This document shows positions 1 through 10,621 of a stretch of 64,000 bases of DNA, in pieces. The notes below the pieces were generated by a model. That model had not been told where the DNA came from and ran no database searches. It saw only the letters and a list, made by a program, of their open reading frames with translations. The stretch comes from Maricaulis maris (lineage in GTDB: Bacteria > Pseudomonadota > Alphaproteobacteria > Caulobacterales > Maricaulaceae): contig NZ_AP027270.1 of NCBI RefSeq assembly GCF_036322705.1, forward strand, positions 124,001 through 188,000. Reading direction: 5' to 3'. Position 1 is the stretch's first letter; each line of letters begins with the position of its first letter. The translations under genes were made by a program, and so were the position numbers.

Positions 1-164
1 CTGCCATTCTTGCCGGGCGACCGGTCAGCCGATTCTCGATGATGGAGGTCTGGCGTGATCTGTCGGAGCGGGGGCGGCTGCACGGTGTCGTGCTGCCGGC
101 CTTCTGGATGCATGTCGGTGATCCCGGCGCCCTGGCCGACGCGGAAGCACGGCTGGCGCGGTGA
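1..164 (+). CDS. Nucleotidyltransferase (MurU-like), 3' end only
   Basis: The last 53 codons of a gene that begins before the window are readable, in the frame starting at base 3. The C-terminal stretch ending FWMHVGDPGALADAEARLAR resembles the tail of alphaproteobacterial NTP-transferases of the MurU / mannose-1-phosphate guanylyltransferase type, which make nucleotide sugars for peptidoglycan recycling or glycan synthesis. Its TGA overlaps the GTG start of addB (GTGA), so the two are probably translationally coupled. In many alphaproteobacteria a tsaE-kinase-nucleotidyltransferase set precedes addAB, which supports the call. The catalytic N-terminal half is outside the window. Confidence 0.65.
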   Translation, partial: AILAGRPVSRFSMMEVWRDLSERGRLHGVVLPAFWMHVGDPGALADAEARLAR

Positions 165-3100
165 CGGCCCGGCTGTTCAATACGCCCGGACCCAGCGTCT
201 ACACCCTGCCGCCACAGTCTGACTTCCTGCGTGAGATCGCCACAACGCTGCGCGACGAGTTCAACGCGGTCGCCGACCCCGATGCCCTGACGCGCCTGCT
301 CATCCTCACGCCGACCCGGCGGGCGGCCAAGGCGCTCGGCGATGTCTTCGCGGACCTCGCCGGCAATGGGGTGGCGCTGCTGCCGCTGATCCGGCCGATC
401 GGCGATGTCGATGTCGACGATCCGCCCTTCGAACCGGGTGAGCTGGCCGGTCTGGCCGCTCCGGCGATCTCGCCGGAACGCCGGCGCTACGAGTTGGCGC
501 GGCTGATCCTCGCCAAGGAGAAGGCTCTCTCCCGACCGATCGGTGTCGGCGGTGCGCTGGCGCTGGCGGACTCGCTGGCGGCGCTGCTTGATGATCTCGC
601 GACCGAGGATGTCAGCGACCTCTCGGCGCTTCAGGAGGCGGTGACCACCTATCTGCCGGCGGATCGCCGCGAAGCGGTCGAGTTCCTCGAGATCGTTCAG
701 CATATCTGGCCCGCGCGTCTGGCCGAGCTGGGTTTGACCGATGGCGCGCATCGACGCTCGCTGGTCCTGCACGAGCTGGTCGCGCGCTGGACGCGGCAGG
801 CGCCGGACCATCCGGTTCTCGCGGTTGGCTCGACCGGCTCGATCCCTGCGGCGCGCAAGCTGATGGGCGTGATCGCCGGTCTGGAGCATGGCGCCGTGGT
901 TCTGCCCGGGGTCGACTGGGATGCCGATGACAGCGCCTGGGACTCGATCGCTGATGATCACCCGCAATGGGCGATGAAAACCTTCCTCGCGGAGGCCGGG
1001 GTCGATCGCAAGGACCTGCCGGCCTGGCCGGGGGCTGCCGAAGACCATGCGGCCGAGCGCCGCCGGCGCCTGATCGCCGAGGCCTTGCGACCAGCCGACA
1101 CGACCGATGCCTGGCTCAAGCGTATTGCGGCCCTGAAGGAGCGCTTTGGCGAAACCTTCTTCTCCGAGGGCATGGAGGGGCTCAGCCTGGTCGAGGCGCC
1201 GGACGAGATCAGCGAGGCGCGGGCCTGTGCCCTGATGCTCCGTGAAACGCTCGAGACGCCCGACGAGACGGCCATCCTGGTCACGCCGGACCGGATGCTG
1301 GCGCGCCGCGTCTCGGCCGAGATGGTGCGCTTCGGGGTGCGGCTTGATGATTCCGGAGGGGCCGCCCTATCGGAGACGCCAGCCGGCGCCTTCCTGACGC
1401 GCGTGCTCGATGCCGCCACGGATTGCGGGAGTGTCGTTGCGCTGACGGCGCTTTGGGGGTCGCCCCTGTTCCGGGCCGGCTATCGCCGCGGGCAGGCCCA
1501 TACCGTGTTGGCCAAGTTCGAGGCCGAGGCCCTGCGCGGGGCACGGCCGGGACGTGACCTGGCTGCCGTTCGCGCCCGGCTCGACGGCGAGTTCGTCAAA
1601 TTGTTCGATGAGGACCGTGCGGTCATCGAGGCCATTCTGGATACACTGGAAACGGCTTTCTCCGGCCTGCTGGTCGACGGCAAGCGTCCGGCCCGCGATT
1701 GGGCGCGGGCGCACGCCGAGGCGGCGGAGGCCCTCGCCGAGGATGGTACTGGCCGAGGCGCGGAGGCGGTGTGGATCGGCGAGGGTGGTGAGGCCGCTGC
1801 CGGGCTGTTGCGCTCCCTGCTGGAGGAAAGCGAGAGCCTGCCGGACATGTCGCTGGCCGACTACAGCGCCGCCTTTGGCGAGATGTGCCGCTCGCGCCGG
1901 GTTGCACCGCGCCTCGGTGTCCATCCGCGGCTCCAGGTGCTGGGTCCGCTCGAAGCCCGTTTGATCACAGCCGACCGGGTCATCCTGGCCGGCCTCAATG
2001 AAGGCGTCTGGCCACCCGGTCCCGGTGCCGATCCGTGGCTGTCGGCCGGCATGCGCCGGGCAGTCGGTCTGGGTGCGCCGGAACGGCGTTATGGTCTGGC
2101 GGCGCATGATTTTGCCCAGCTTGCGGCGGCGCGGCATGTCATCATGACCCGCTCGGAGAAGTCGGAAGGTTCGCCCACCGTCGCCTCGCGCTGGCTCTGG
2201 CGCATGAAGACGCTGGCACGCGGTGCCTTGGGTGAGGCGGCCGATGCCGCGTTCACCGCGCCGACCGATTATGTCGCGCTCTCGCGGGCGCTCGACGATC
2301 CCGGCAGCCCGCCTGTGGCCGCGCCGCGACCCTCGCCGTGCCCGCCGGTCGAGGTGCGGCCCCGGCGCTTGTCGATCACCGAGATCCGGACCTGGGTCCG
2401 CGATCCCTATTCCATTTACGCGCGCCATATCCTTGGACTGCGCCGTCTCGATCCGGCCGACATGCCGCCGGGTCCGCGTGAGCGCGGATCGGCGCTGCAT
2501 GACGCGCTGGAAGCGGTCGTGCCCGCCTGGACCGATGGCATCCCGGAGGATGCGGTTGCCCAGCTCGTCGCGGCCGCTGAGACACGCCTCGCCGAGACCG
2601 GGTTCGGACCGGAAGAGATGGTGCTGGAACGGGCCCGTTTTGAACGCGCCGCGAGCTGGCTGGTGAGCTGGGAAGCCGGGCGCCGGGCGCGCGGCATCAC
2701 GCTCGACAAGGTCGAGATCACCGGCTCGATGGCGTTTGACGGTCCGGCCGGCACCTGGGAACTGACCGGGCGTTCGGACCGTTTTGACCGGCACCCCGAT
2801 GGCCGTCTCGACATCATCGATTACAAGACCGGTTCCTCCTCGAGCGCCAAATCGATCCGGGCCGGATTCGACCCGCAATTGCCACTGACCGCCGCGATGG
2901 CCGAAGCGGGAGCGTTCAAGGCGCTCGCGGCCGGAGCGCCGGCCGGGCTCTACTACCTCTCGCTGCCCGGCAATGCCGAGGGCGGCAAGGAAGTGCGCAT
3001 TGATGGCGAGCGCAATCCGGAGGCGGCTGAGTATGTCCACAATGCGCTTGAGGACCTGACCCGATGGATTGCTCGTTTCGATGACGAAACGATGCCTTAT

Positions 3101-3211
3101 GAGAGCCAGATCCGGGTTCAGTACGTCAATGATTACGGGGATTTTGATCATCTCGCCCGTCGCGGCGAGTGGGCTTCTGCCGGTGGTGAAAGCCCGGAGG
3201 GCGAGCGATGA
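161..3211 (+). CDS. addB: Double-strand break repair protein AddB
   Basis: This 1016-residue protein is the nuclease/inactivated-helicase subunit of the AddAB complex, which resects double-strand breaks and loads RecA, replacing RecBCD in alphaproteobacteria. The N-terminus (NTPGPSVYTLPP) is typical of the alphaproteobacterial AddB family. The C-terminal PD-(D/E)XK nuclease core is visible near residues 870-895, with an LTGRSDR strand followed by IIDYKTG carrying the catalytic Asp and Lys. The start is GTG, overlapping the upstream stop, and the end overlaps addA by ATGA, so this is a coupled operon. Length is normal for the family. Confidence 0.96.
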   Translation: MTARLFNTPGPSVYTLPPQSDFLREIATTLRDEFNAVADPDALTRLLILTPTRRAAKALGDVFADLAGNGVALLPLIRPIGDVDVDDPPFEPGELAGLAAPAISPERRRYELARLILAKEKALSRPIGVGGALALADSLAALLDDLATEDVSDLSALQEAVTTYLPADRREAVEFLEIVQHIWPARLAELGLTDGAHRRSLVLHELVARWTRQAPDHPVLAVGSTGSIPAARKLMGVIAGLEHGAVVLPGVDWDADDSAWDSIADDHPQWAMKTFLAEAGVDRKDLPAWPGAAEDHAAERRRRLIAEALRPADTTDAWLKRIAALKERFGETFFSEGMEGLSLVEAPDEISEARACALMLRETLETPDETAILVTPDRMLARRVSAEMVRFGVRLDDSGGAALSETPAGAFLTRVLDAATDCGSVVALTALWGSPLFRAGYRRGQAHTVLAKFEAEALRGARPGRDLAAVRARLDGEFVKLFDEDRAVIEAILDTLETAFSGLLVDGKRPARDWARAHAEAAEALAEDGTGRGAEAVWIGEGGEAAAGLLRSLLEESESLPDMSLADYSAAFGEMCRSRRVAPRLGVHPRLQVLGPLEARLITADRVILAGLNEGVWPPGPGADPWLSAGMRRAVGLGAPERRYGLAAHDFAQLAAARHVIMTRSEKSEGSPTVASRWLWRMKTLARGALGEAADAAFTAPTDYVALSRALDDPGSPPVAAPRPSPCPPVEVRPRRLSITEIRTWVRDPYSIYARHILGLRRLDPADMPPGPRERGSALHDALEAVVPAWTDGIPEDAVAQLVAAAETRLAETGFGPEEMVLERARFERAASWLVSWEAGRRARGITLDKVEITGSMAFDGPAGTWELTGRSDRFDRHPDGRLDIIDYKTGSSSSAKSIRAGFDPQLPLTAAMAEAGAFKALAAGAPAGLYYLSLPGNAEGGKEVRIDGERNPEAAEYVHNALEDLTRWIARFDDETMPYESQIRVQYVNDYGDFDHLARRGEWASAGGESPEGER

Positions 3212-6200
3212 CCGAAGCCCGTTTCGATCCGGCCATCCTTGCGGCTGCCAGCGCTGCCCAGAAGCGGGCTGCCCTGCCTGAGGCAAGCGTCTTCGTCGAG
3301 GCCAATGCCGGGTCCGGCAAGACCCGCGTCCTCGTCGACCGCGTGATCAATCTCCTGCTCGCAGGGCACAAGCCCGAGACGATCCTCTGCGTCACCTACA
3401 CCAAGGCCGCTGCCGCCGAGATGAAGGAGCGCCTGTTCAAGCGTCTCGGAGACTGGTCGGTGACACCCGACGAGGAGCTGGGCCGCCAGCTCGACGCCTT
3501 GCTTGGCCCGGGCCGGGCGGCGCGCGATCTGGATACGGCCCGCAAGCTCTTTGCCCAGGCACTCGAAACGCCGGGCGGACTGAAGATCCAGACCATCCAC
3601 GCCTTCTGTGAAGGGCTGCTCCGCCGCTTTCCGCTCGAGGCAGGGGCCCCGCCGGGCTTTGATACGCTCGATGACGCTGCCGCGGGCAAGGCGATGGACA
3701 CGGCACGGCGCTCGGTGCTGGCCTCCTTGTCCCGCGCGGACGTCGCCACGCTGATCGAGGCCGGCGGACCCGATGCGATCAATACCATCCTGCGCTGGGC
3801 GCGGGCCAAGCGGCATGACTTCGCCGAGACCTGTGAGGCGGCGGGCGGCGTTGAAGCGTTGGAGGCTCGGCTCTGGTCCGTGCTGGACTTGCCGGTCGGC
3901 AGCGATCCGGAGAGTCTCAAACGGGACATCATGGCTGCCATGCCGCGTGCTGAGGTCGAAGCCGCCGCTCATGCCATGTGTCATGAGGGCGCGATCAACG
4001 ATACCAAGCGCGGCGATATCCTCAATCTTGCGCTCTCTGCGGGGACATCGGGCCTCGCCTTCGACACGTATTTGACGGCGTTCTTCACGGTGAAAGGACC
4101 GCGTGTGAAGGCCCTGGCCACGGGGACTATCTCGAAGCCGTATCCGCACATCCTGTCATTGCTGGAAGCCGAAGCAGACCGACTCGAGGCGGCGCGTGAC
4201 ACGATCCAGCGTGCCGCGATAGCCCAGGCGAGTGCGGTGGCGCTGCAGGTCACCGATCGCTTCACCCGGGCCTATAGCCAGGCGCTGGAACACAGTCGGG
4301 CTCTCGATTTTGACGATCTTGTCCGCCTCGCTGGTCTCCTGCTGGCCCCCGAGAACCCGTTTTCCGGCTGGGTTGGCTACAAGCTCGACGGCATGCTGGC
4401 CCATGCCCTGATCGACGAGGCCCAGGATACGGCGCCGCGCCAGTGGGACATGATCCGCGGCCTGACTGCCGAGTTCTTCGCCGGCGAAGGCGCGCGCGAG
4501 CTTGACCGGACGCTGTTTGTGGTCGGCGACGAGAAACAGTCGATCTATTCTTTCCAGGGCGCGGAACCGGCGCGTTTTCTGGCGGAAGGCGATCATCTGG
4601 CGGCTTCGGCGGCGTCGGTGGAACTGCCCTTTGAGCGGCCGGGTCTGGACGTCTCCTTCCGCTCGGCACCGGAAATCCTCGCCGCTGTGGATCAGGCGTT
4701 CGCCGCGAAGATCCCGGCCCCGGAAATGAAATTCCAGGCCGGGGCGACAGCCCTGCCGTTTGCGCGCTATCAGGGGCATCGCGCGGCGCGTTCCGGCACG
4801 CCGGGCTGTGTCGAGCTATGGCCGGCCATTCCCAAGCCGGAAAAGGTCGAGGAGGGGTCGATCTTCGACCCGGTCGATCAGCGTGCCCGCGGCAGCTCGC
4901 GCGATGTGCTGGCCCGGACCGTGGCCGACGAGATCGCTGCCATGATCGCACGCGGCGATGCGGTCTGGGAGGAAAAGGGCGGACGCTTCACACCGCGCCC
5001 GGTCCGGCCCGCCGACATTGCCATCCTCGTCTGGCGCCGTACCGGCGGGTTTTTCGAGGAGGTGATCCGTCAGCTCAAGCTGAAAGGCGTGCCGGTCGCC
5101 GGGGCGGATCGCATGGTGCTGCGTGAGCAGACGGCGGTGAAGGACATGCTGGCCCTGGGCCGTTTCGCCATGACGTCCGGGGACGATCTCGCCCTCGCGG
5201 AGGTCCTGCGCTCACCGCTCTTTGATCCGGTCAGCGACGACCAGCGCGGCATTGACGAACAGGCGCTCTATGATCTGGCGCGGTCGCGTACGGATCTGAA
5301 GCGGCGCGGGACCCTGTGGAATGCACTCTTCACCAGCGGGGACCCGCGTTTCGCCGATGCCAAGGCGGCGCTGACCGAATTGCGGGATCAGGCCGACAAG
5401 ACCCGGCTCTATGACCTGTTCACCGGTTTCCTCAATGCCCGAACGCCAACCGGCGAGACTCGCTGGGCGCGGATCTATGCCCGTCTCGGCGAGGAGGCGC
5501 GCGACCCGCTGCAGGAATTCCTCGCGCGGGCTCTGCAGCACGAGCGCGAGGATGGCGGTGCGCTGGCCAGCTTTATCGCCCGGATTGATGGCGAGGAAAC
5601 CCAGATCAAGCGCGAGATGAACCCCGATCGCGACGAGGTCCAGGTCATGACCGTGCACGCGTCCAAGGGGCTGGAACGTCCGGTGATCATTCTGCCGGAT
5701 ACCACGCGTAGCCCGCTGACCGGCAAGTCCGACCCGATTTTCGCCCATCCCGATTGCGGTCTGTTGTGGTCGCCGCGCAAGGCGGAAGACCCGGAGATCG
5801 TCGAGACCCTGCGCGCCGAGAGCGAGAACCGCCAGCTCTCGGAACATGGCCGGCTCCTCTATGTCGCCCTGACCCGCGCCCGTGATCGCCTGATCGTCTG
5901 CGGATGGCGGCAAGGGCAGGGCGAGCTCGGCCAGATCGCCGAGCACAGCTGGTACACGCAGCTCGCCGAGGCCTGGCAGGGAGAGGGTTGGACGGAATTT
6001 GAAACCCCGGTTGCGGCTCATGTCGAGGGGGCTGAGCCCGGCCTGCGCTACGGGCCTCCACCGGTGGCCCTCGGGACCGACGAAACCACCCGCCGGGCAC
6101 CGGCAGCGATCCCGTCCTGGGCCTGCACCCCCGCGCCGACCGAGACCGGCCAGATCCTGAGCGCGGCGCCGTCCAGCCTGCTGGCCGATGCGGACAGTGA

Positions 6201-6753
6201 GCCGGCCGTGCTGTCGCCGCTCTCTGATCCGGGCGGACACCGGTTCCGGCGCGGCGATGTCATCCACAAGCTGCTGCAGACCCTGCCCGATCTTGCGCCT
6301 GATCGCCGTCGGGGCGCGGCGGAGCGCTTTGTCGCGGCGCAGCCGGACATATCCAACGCGGACAAGGCGCAGATCGTCACCGAGACGCTGGGTATTCTTG
6401 ACCATCCTGAGTTTGCGCCACTGTTTGGTCCGGGCAGCCGGGCCGAGGTCTCGCTGGTCGGGCATGCGCCGGGCCTGCCGGCCAACACGATCGTACGCGG
6501 GCAGGTCGACCGGCTCGTCGTGACGGATGATGAAGTGCTGATCATCGACTACAAGACCAACCGTCCGCCCCCGATCGAGCTTGCTGCAGTGGCGAGAATC
6601 TATCTCGGTCAGATGGCTACCTATCGCGCCCTTCTGCGGGCGGTTCATCCGGAGAAATCCGTACGTTGCGCCCTGCTCTGGACCGACGCTGCACGCTTGA
6701 TGGAACTCCCTGACCCCTTGCTCGATACGGTCTTCGACGCGGGAGCGGCTTGA
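3208..6753 (+). CDS. addA: Double-strand break repair helicase AddA
   Basis: This 1181-residue protein is the UvrD-like SF1A helicase and second nuclease of AddAB. A Walker A motif AGSGKT lies at about residues 34-39, the Walker [10 protein letters not shown] near residue 398, a [13 protein letters not shown] helicase motif near 440, and a C-terminal PD-(D/E)XK nuclease (GQVDRLV ... LIIDYKTN) near 1098-1115. Both helicase and nuclease motifs look intact. The start codon overlaps the addB stop by 4 bp. trxA follows after about 80 bp, a neighbourhood conserved in this group. Confidence 0.97.
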   Translation: MTEARFDPAILAAASAAQKRAALPEASVFVEANAGSGKTRVLVDRVINLLLAGHKPETILCVTYTKAAAAEMKERLFKRLGDWSVTPDEELGRQLDALLGPGRAARDLDTARKLFAQALETPGGLKIQTIHAFCEGLLRRFPLEAGAPPGFDTLDDAAAGKAMDTARRSVLASLSRADVATLIEAGGPDAINTILRWARAKRHDFAETCEAAGGVEALEARLWSVLDLPVGSDPESLKRDIMAAMPRAEVEAAAHAMCHEGAINDTKRGDILNLALSAGTSGLAFDTYLTAFFTVKGPRVKALATGTISKPYPHILSLLEAEADRLEAARDTIQRAAIAQASAVALQVTDRFTRAYSQALEHSRALDFDDLVRLAGLLLAPENPFSGWVGYKLDGMLAHALIDEAQDTAPRQWDMIRGLTAEFFAGEGARELDRTLFVVGDEKQSIYSFQGAEPARFLAEGDHLAASAASVELPFERPGLDVSFRSAPEILAAVDQAFAAKIPAPEMKFQAGATALPFARYQGHRAARSGTPGCVELWPAIPKPEKVEEGSIFDPVDQRARGSSRDVLARTVADEIAAMIARGDAVWEEKGGRFTPRPVRPADIAILVWRRTGGFFEEVIRQLKLKGVPVAGADRMVLREQTAVKDMLALGRFAMTSGDDLALAEVLRSPLFDPVSDDQRGIDEQALYDLARSRTDLKRRGTLWNALFTSGDPRFADAKAALTELRDQADKTRLYDLFTGFLNARTPTGETRWARIYARLGEEARDPLQEFLARALQHEREDGGALASFIARIDGEETQIKREMNPDRDEVQVMTVHASKGLERPVIILPDTTRSPLTGKSDPIFAHPDCGLLWSPRKAEDPEIVETLRAESENRQLSEHGRLLYVALTRARDRLIVCGWRQGQGELGQIAEHSWYTQLAEAWQGEGWTEFETPVAAHVEGAEPGLRYGPPPVALGTDETTRRAPAAIPSWACTPAPTETGQILSAAPSSLLADADSEPAVLSPLSDPGGHRFRRGDVIHKLLQTLPDLAPDRRRGAAERFVAAQPDISNADKAQIVTETLGILDHPEFAPLFGPGSRAEVSLVGHAPGLPANTIVRGQVDRLVVTDDEVLIIDYKTNRPPPIELAAVARIYLGQMATYRALLRAVHPEKSVRCALLWTDAARLMELPDPLLDTVFDAGAA

Positions 6754-6833
6754 CGAGCGGCCTCGCCGTCCTTACCTCACGCGCCAGCAACGGAATCCGC
6801 CCCCGCGGATTCGTCCCAACCAAGGAGTGTCCC

Positions 6834-7154
6834 ATGGCGACCAAAGCGGTCAGCGATGAATCCTTCGAGACTGATGTGATCAATGCCAGCGGCCCGGTCC
6901 TTGTGGACTTCTGGGCGGAATGGTGTGGTCCGTGCAAACAGATTTCCCCGGCTCTCGAAGAGATCGCCGAAGAGATGTCCGGTGCGCTGACGGTCGCCAA
7001 GGTCAATATCGACGATCATCCGATGACGCCGGGCAAGTACGGCGTGCGCGGTATCCCCACGCTGATGATCTTCAAGGACGGTCAGGTCGTCGCCACGAAA
7101 GTCGGCGCCATGGCCAAGGGCAAGATCGCCGAATGGGTCCAGGACACAATCTGA
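6834..7154 (+). CDS. trxA: Thioredoxin
   Basis: A 106-residue classic thioredoxin with the redox motif WCGPC at residues 30-34 and the cis-Pro region GIPTLMIF. It reduces disulfides in cytoplasmic proteins such as ribonucleotide reductase. An in-frame start upstream at 6750 exists, but ATG 6834 is preferred because a strong AAGGAG lies 8 bp before it and the protein then begins at the normal family position. A rho-independent terminator follows. Confidence 0.97.
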   Translation: MATKAVSDESFETDVINASGPVLVDFWAEWCGPCKQISPALEEIAEEMSGALTVAKVNIDDHPMTPGKYGVRGIPTLMIFKDGQVVATKVGAMAKGKIAEWVQDTI

Positions 7155-7184
7155 TCGGTTTCCGATCCAGACTCCTGATCGAAG

Positions 7185-7217
7185 AACGGGCCCCTGCATC
7201 CACAGGGGCCCGTTTTC
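7185..7217 (+). terminator. Rho-independent terminator after trxA
   Basis: A perfect 12-bp stem (AACGGGCCCCTG / CAGGGGCCCGTT) with a 6-nt loop is followed by TTTTCTT. It ends the addB-addA-trxA transcription unit and sits against the stop codon of the convergent S41 gene. Confidence 0.88.
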
Positions 7218-8231
7218 TTATGGCCGGGCCAGATCGAGGGCCGTCTGGAGCGCGCTCTCCGCGTCCTGCGGCATGTCGGGTGTCAAACCAACTCCTTCTA
7301 TCCGGCCACTGGCGAGGGAGTAATAATCGGCAATCGGCAGGTAGAGCTGGAATCCACCGGGCATGTCGTAAACCCGCTGGGACAGCATTTCGCCGGCCGT
7401 GCCTTGACCGATCAGGATCGCGCGCCCTGATGCCCTGAGCGCATCGGCCGCAATCTCGGCGGCGCTGGCGGTGTGCTCACTGATGAGGACATAGACCGGT
7501 CCGCCATAATGGGGCCCGTCGGGGGTGAGGCGCGCCAGGGTCAGGTCATTGGCCTGGGCAGAGTCCCAGAAGTCGCGGATCGACCATCCGGTCCAGGGCG
7601 CGATGGTTGTGACATCCTGTGGCCCGGGGGCCCGATCCATGTGCGCGTTCCAGCCCTGGGACACGAAGACGCCAATATCCAACGGGGTCTCCAGCACATG
7701 TTCGACCAGCGGCTTGAAGGCAAACATCCCCCCGCGATTGGCGCGCAGGTCGATGATGAGGGCTGCGGTGTCACGCGTTGCAATCTCGTCATAGGCCGCC
7801 TCGATCTGTTCGATCGTGTCGACCCCCATCATTGTGTTGACGGTCAGCACGGCAATGTCGCCGTCCCAGCTCAGCGCGGCACCGTTTCCGACGCGCAGCT
7901 GATCAACCCAGTCAGTGATGGCCTCGGCGTTGCGGCCTTCTTGGCGAAGGTCGACGTGCGAGAAGGGTCCCGTCTCCCAGATGGTCTCGAAACCCGCGCG
8001 GAATTCATCGTCAGTCGTCGCCGTTTCCGCCAGTGCCCGCACAGCCTGTGTGACCGCCTCATAGGCGGGGCTGTCCAGTTCCGCGGGGTTGTAGTGATGG
8101 GCGTGCATGGTGGTGTCTATGGCTTCTGCAAGGGCGACATAGTCGGTTTCGACCGTCGCCGTTTGCGCGACGCCCTGTCCGGCGAAGGACAAGGCGAGCA
8201 GCGAGGCTGCGAAAAGCAGGGTGCGGGGCAT
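7218..8231 (-). CDS. Secreted S41-family peptidase-like protein
   Basis: A 337-residue protein with a signal peptide (about residues 1-22, cut after VAQ) followed by an S41 (C-terminal processing/tricorn/IRBP-like) peptidase fold. Visible motifs are LIIDLRANRGG in the core, the putative nucleophile Ser in SEHTASAAEIAADAL, and the terminal GRIEGVGLTPD signature. The Lys that acts as general base in CtpA/Tsp is not at its expected place: the segment reads GQGTAGEMLSQ. It may therefore work like the IRBP/tricorn branch or be inactive. No PDZ domain is evident. It is probably periplasmic or exported; the substrate is unknown. Confidence 0.82.
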   Translation of the reverse strand: MPRTLLFAASLLALSFAGQGVAQTATVETDYVALAEAIDTTMHAHHYNPAELDSPAYEAVTQAVRALAETATTDDEFRAGFETIWETGPFSHVDLRQEGRNAEAITDWVDQLRVGNGAALSWDGDIAVLTVNTMMGVDTIEQIEAAYDEIATRDTAALIIDLRANRGGMFAFKPLVEHVLETPLDIGVFVSQGWNAHMDRAPGPQDVTTIAPWTGWSIRDFWDSAQANDLTLARLTPDGPHYGGPVYVLISEHTASAAEIAADALRASGRAILIGQGTAGEMLSQRVYDMPGGFQLYLPIADYYSLASGRIEGVGLTPDMPQDAESALQTALDLARP

Positions 8232-8329
8232 CAGGGCATCCAGTCAGAGCTGTTGAGCGATGGACCTGTGATGCCAGTGATGGGTGGATTGGATGCAGTA
8301 CGCGCCGGAGCGCTGCCCGGGCGTTGACC

Positions 8330-9652
8330 TCAGCCCGGGGTGATGTGCGGTGGTTCATCCCCGAGTGCCAGTGCTTCGCCGACAAGGTAGAGCGACCCGC
8401 TGATCAGGATTCGCGGTGAGGGGTGTTCCTTGATCGCGTTCTTCATGGCCGCGATCAGCCCGGCGGCTGTGCTGGCTTCGAGACCGGTGCGGGCACTGGC
8501 GGCCGCAACATCGGAGGCCAGGCGGGAGCCGCCGCGACCCGATTTGAACTCGACCGCGATCAGGCGGCGGGCAAGGCCGGAGAACTGGCTGCACCAGGCT
8601 TCCACATCCTTGTCCGGCGAGAAGCCGGCGATGATGACGAGGGGGCGGTCATCGCGCTCGTCCATGTCCGCCAGGGCGTGGGAAAGCGCCTTGGCGGCCG
8701 CCTCGTTATGGCCGCTGTCGAGCCAGAGTTCGGCATCGGCTTGGCGGGCGAGGTCGCCGATCGGTCCAGTTGTGAGGCGCTGCAGGCGACCCGGCCAGCG
8801 AGCGTCACCGATACCCTTGGCGACCGCGTCTTCGGGCCATTGCAGGACCGCCGCGCAGGCTGCAGCCGCACCGGCATTGAGTACCTGATGGGGGCCCAGA
8901 AGGCCCGGCGCCGGCAGGTCCCAGACCTGGGTCTCGTTCTCGAAGACCAGTCGTCCGTGCTGCATGTAGGCGTTATAGTCGCGGCCCCAGACATAGGTTG
9001 GTGCGCCGACCTTCTGCGCTTCATCGAGAATGGCCGCCTCGGAGACGGCGCACTGGTTGGCGACGACCGTCGGGACCCCGAACTTGCAGATGCCGGCCTT
9101 GATGCGGGCAATATCGGCGAGTTCACGGCCGAGGAATTCCTGGTGGTCGAGACTGACCGGTGTGATCACCGACAGGGCCGGTCTGGCGATGACATTGGTT
9201 GCGTCCAGGCGTCCGCCCATGCCGACCTCGAGGATCAGCCGGTCGGCCGGGTGCTCCGAGAACAGCAGGAAGGCCGCGGCGGTGGTGATCTCGAAGAAGG
9301 TGATCGGTTCGCCGAAATTGGCCGCCTCGCAGCGGGCGAAGGCTTCGATCAGGGTGTGGTCATCGGCCGGCTTGCTGTCGAGCAGGATGCGCTCGTTGAA
9401 ATTGACCAGGTGCGGCGAGGTATAGATATGCACCCGCTCGCCCTTGGCGCGGGCCATCTCGGCGAGGAAGGCGCAGATCGAGCCCTTCCCGTTGGTGCCG
9501 GCGACATGGATGGTTGGCGGGAGATTGTCCTGCGGCGAGCCAAGCGCTGCCAAAAGCCGCTGGAGGCGGCCCAGGGAGAGGTCAATTTTTTGGGGATGCA
9601 GGCGTGCAAGGCGCGCCAGCGCGTCATCGAGTGCTTGTCGACGCGTGCTAAT
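8330..9652 (-). CDS. folC: Bifunctional folylpolyglutamate synthase / dihydrofolate synthase
   Basis: Adds glutamate to dihydropteroate and to tetrahydrofolate. The ATP-binding [10 protein letters not shown] loop is intact and the Mur-ligase-like central and C-terminal domains are complete. The first conventional start in frame (TTG 9553) falls just before this loop and would remove the conserved [20 protein letters not shown] segment, which is readable in frame upstream. That segment begins at an ATT codon (9652-9650) followed by STRRQALDD. The ATT overlaps the TAG stop of accD (ATTAG) and has GGGGGA about 7 nt upstream. I therefore assign a rare ATT start, giving 440 residues, normal for FolC. 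It is probably translationally coupled to accD. Confidence 0.9.
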   Translation of the reverse strand: MSTRRQALDDALARLARLHPQKIDLSLGRLQRLLAALGSPQDNLPPTIHVAGTNGKGSICAFLAEMARAKGERVHIYTSPHLVNFNERILLDSKPADDHTLIEAFARCEAANFGEPITFFEITTAAAFLLFSEHPADRLILEVGMGGRLDATNVIARPALSVITPVSLDHQEFLGRELADIARIKAGICKFGVPTVVANQCAVSEAAILDEAQKVGAPTYVWGRDYNAYMQHGRLVFENETQVWDLPAPGLLGPHQVLNAGAAAACAAVLQWPEDAVAKGIGDARWPGRLQRLTTGPIGDLARQADAELWLDSGHNEAAAKALSHALADMDERDDRPLVIIAGFSPDKDVEAWCSQFSGLARRLIAVEFKSGRGGSRLASDVAAASARTGLEASTAAGLIAAMKNAIKEHPSPRILISGSLYLVGEALALGDEPPHITPG

Positions 9653-10583
9653 GGCTTCCCCCGTCGCTCACCACATGATCGGCTGGCGGCGGTGCCAGGG
9701 AGGCAGGAATGGACGTGCCCGGCTTTTTCATCATGACCCTCAGGAGACGGGCCAATGTAGCGGGAAGGTCGGCACGATGCACGACTTTGTCGACCATGCC
9801 CTTTTCCAGCAGGTATTCGGCGCGCTGGAAGCCTTCCGGCAGTTTCTCGCGGATGGTCTGCTCGATAACGCGCGGTCCGGCAAAGCCGATCAGGGCCCCC
9901 GGCTCGGCGATGTGGACATCACCCAGCATGGCGTAGGACGCGGTCACACCGCCGGTGGTCGGGTCCGTCAGAACGACGATATAGGGCAGGCCGGCCTCGC
10001 GCAGCATCTCGACCGCCAGCGTGGTCCGCGGCATCTGCATCAGAGACAGCGCGCCTTCCTGCATGCGGGCGCCACCAGCGGCCGTGAAGACGATCATCGG
10101 CGCCTTCCGGGCGATCGCGGTCTCAGCCGCCTTGATGAAGCTCTCGCCGGCTGCCATGCCGAGCGAGCCGCCCATGAAGGCAAAATTCTGCACCAGCACA
10201 ACGGCGTCAAGCCCGCCGATCTGGCCGGTCGCAATCGCCATGGCGTCATCGCGCCCGGTCTTCTTGCGGGCTGCGGCCAGCTTGGTCGTGTAGGGTTTGT
10301 CGTCACGGAATTTGAGCGGATCCTTGACCACGACCGGGGTTTCGATCTCGGTGTACTCGCCGTCGAAAGTGAACTGGAAGCGATAGGCTGGCGCGATCCG
10401 CATGTGGTGACCGGCCGGCGTCACGAAGAGGCCGGCTTCCAGATCCTTGTGGAAGACCATCTCCTCGGAGATCGGGCATTTGACCCAGAGATTGTCCGGC
10501 GTGTCGCGCTTGGAAAAGATCTTCGACATGCCCGGCGGCGTGATCTTGGACAGCCAGTTCAAACCATTCGACTTTTCGGTCAT
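9648..10583 (-). CDS. accD: Acetyl-CoA carboxylase carboxyltransferase subunit beta
   Basis: A 311-residue beta subunit of the carboxyltransferase that forms malonyl-CoA for fatty-acid synthesis with AccA. The crotonase-like core is intact ([45 protein letters not shown]). The N-terminal zinc ribbon, normally CPxC...CPxC, is degenerate here: it reads [10 protein letters not shown] and [10 protein letters not shown], so only one of the four cysteine ligands remains. Related alphaproteobacteria show similar losses. It lies between trpA and folC, a common alphaproteobacterial order. Confidence 0.96.
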   Translation of the reverse strand: MTEKSNGLNWLSKITPPGMSKIFSKRDTPDNLWVKCPISEEMVFHKDLEAGLFVTPAGHHMRIAPAYRFQFTFDGEYTEIETPVVVKDPLKFRDDKPYTTKLAAARKKTGRDDAMAIATGQIGGLDAVVLVQNFAFMGGSLGMAAGESFIKAAETAIARKAPMIVFTAAGGARMQEGALSLMQMPRTTLAVEMLREAGLPYIVVLTDPTTGGVTASYAMLGDVHIAEPGALIGFAGPRVIEQTIREKLPEGFQRAEYLLEKGMVDKVVHRADLPATLARLLRVMMKKPGTSIPASLAPPPADHVVSDGGSH

Positions 10584-10621
10584 GCGTGTCGGTCCCGTAA
10601 TCGTTCCGGCCAGCTGGCCGC

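Noticed and set aside
1367-3286. A 639-codon open frame on the minus strand inside addB, and similar long frames opposite addA (5212-6648), trpB (12542-14002) and aroA (21748-23073).
   Set aside because: Opposite-strand shadows produced by GC-rich codon use; they are Arg/Pro/Gly-rich, have no family motifs, and lie over well-supported genes.
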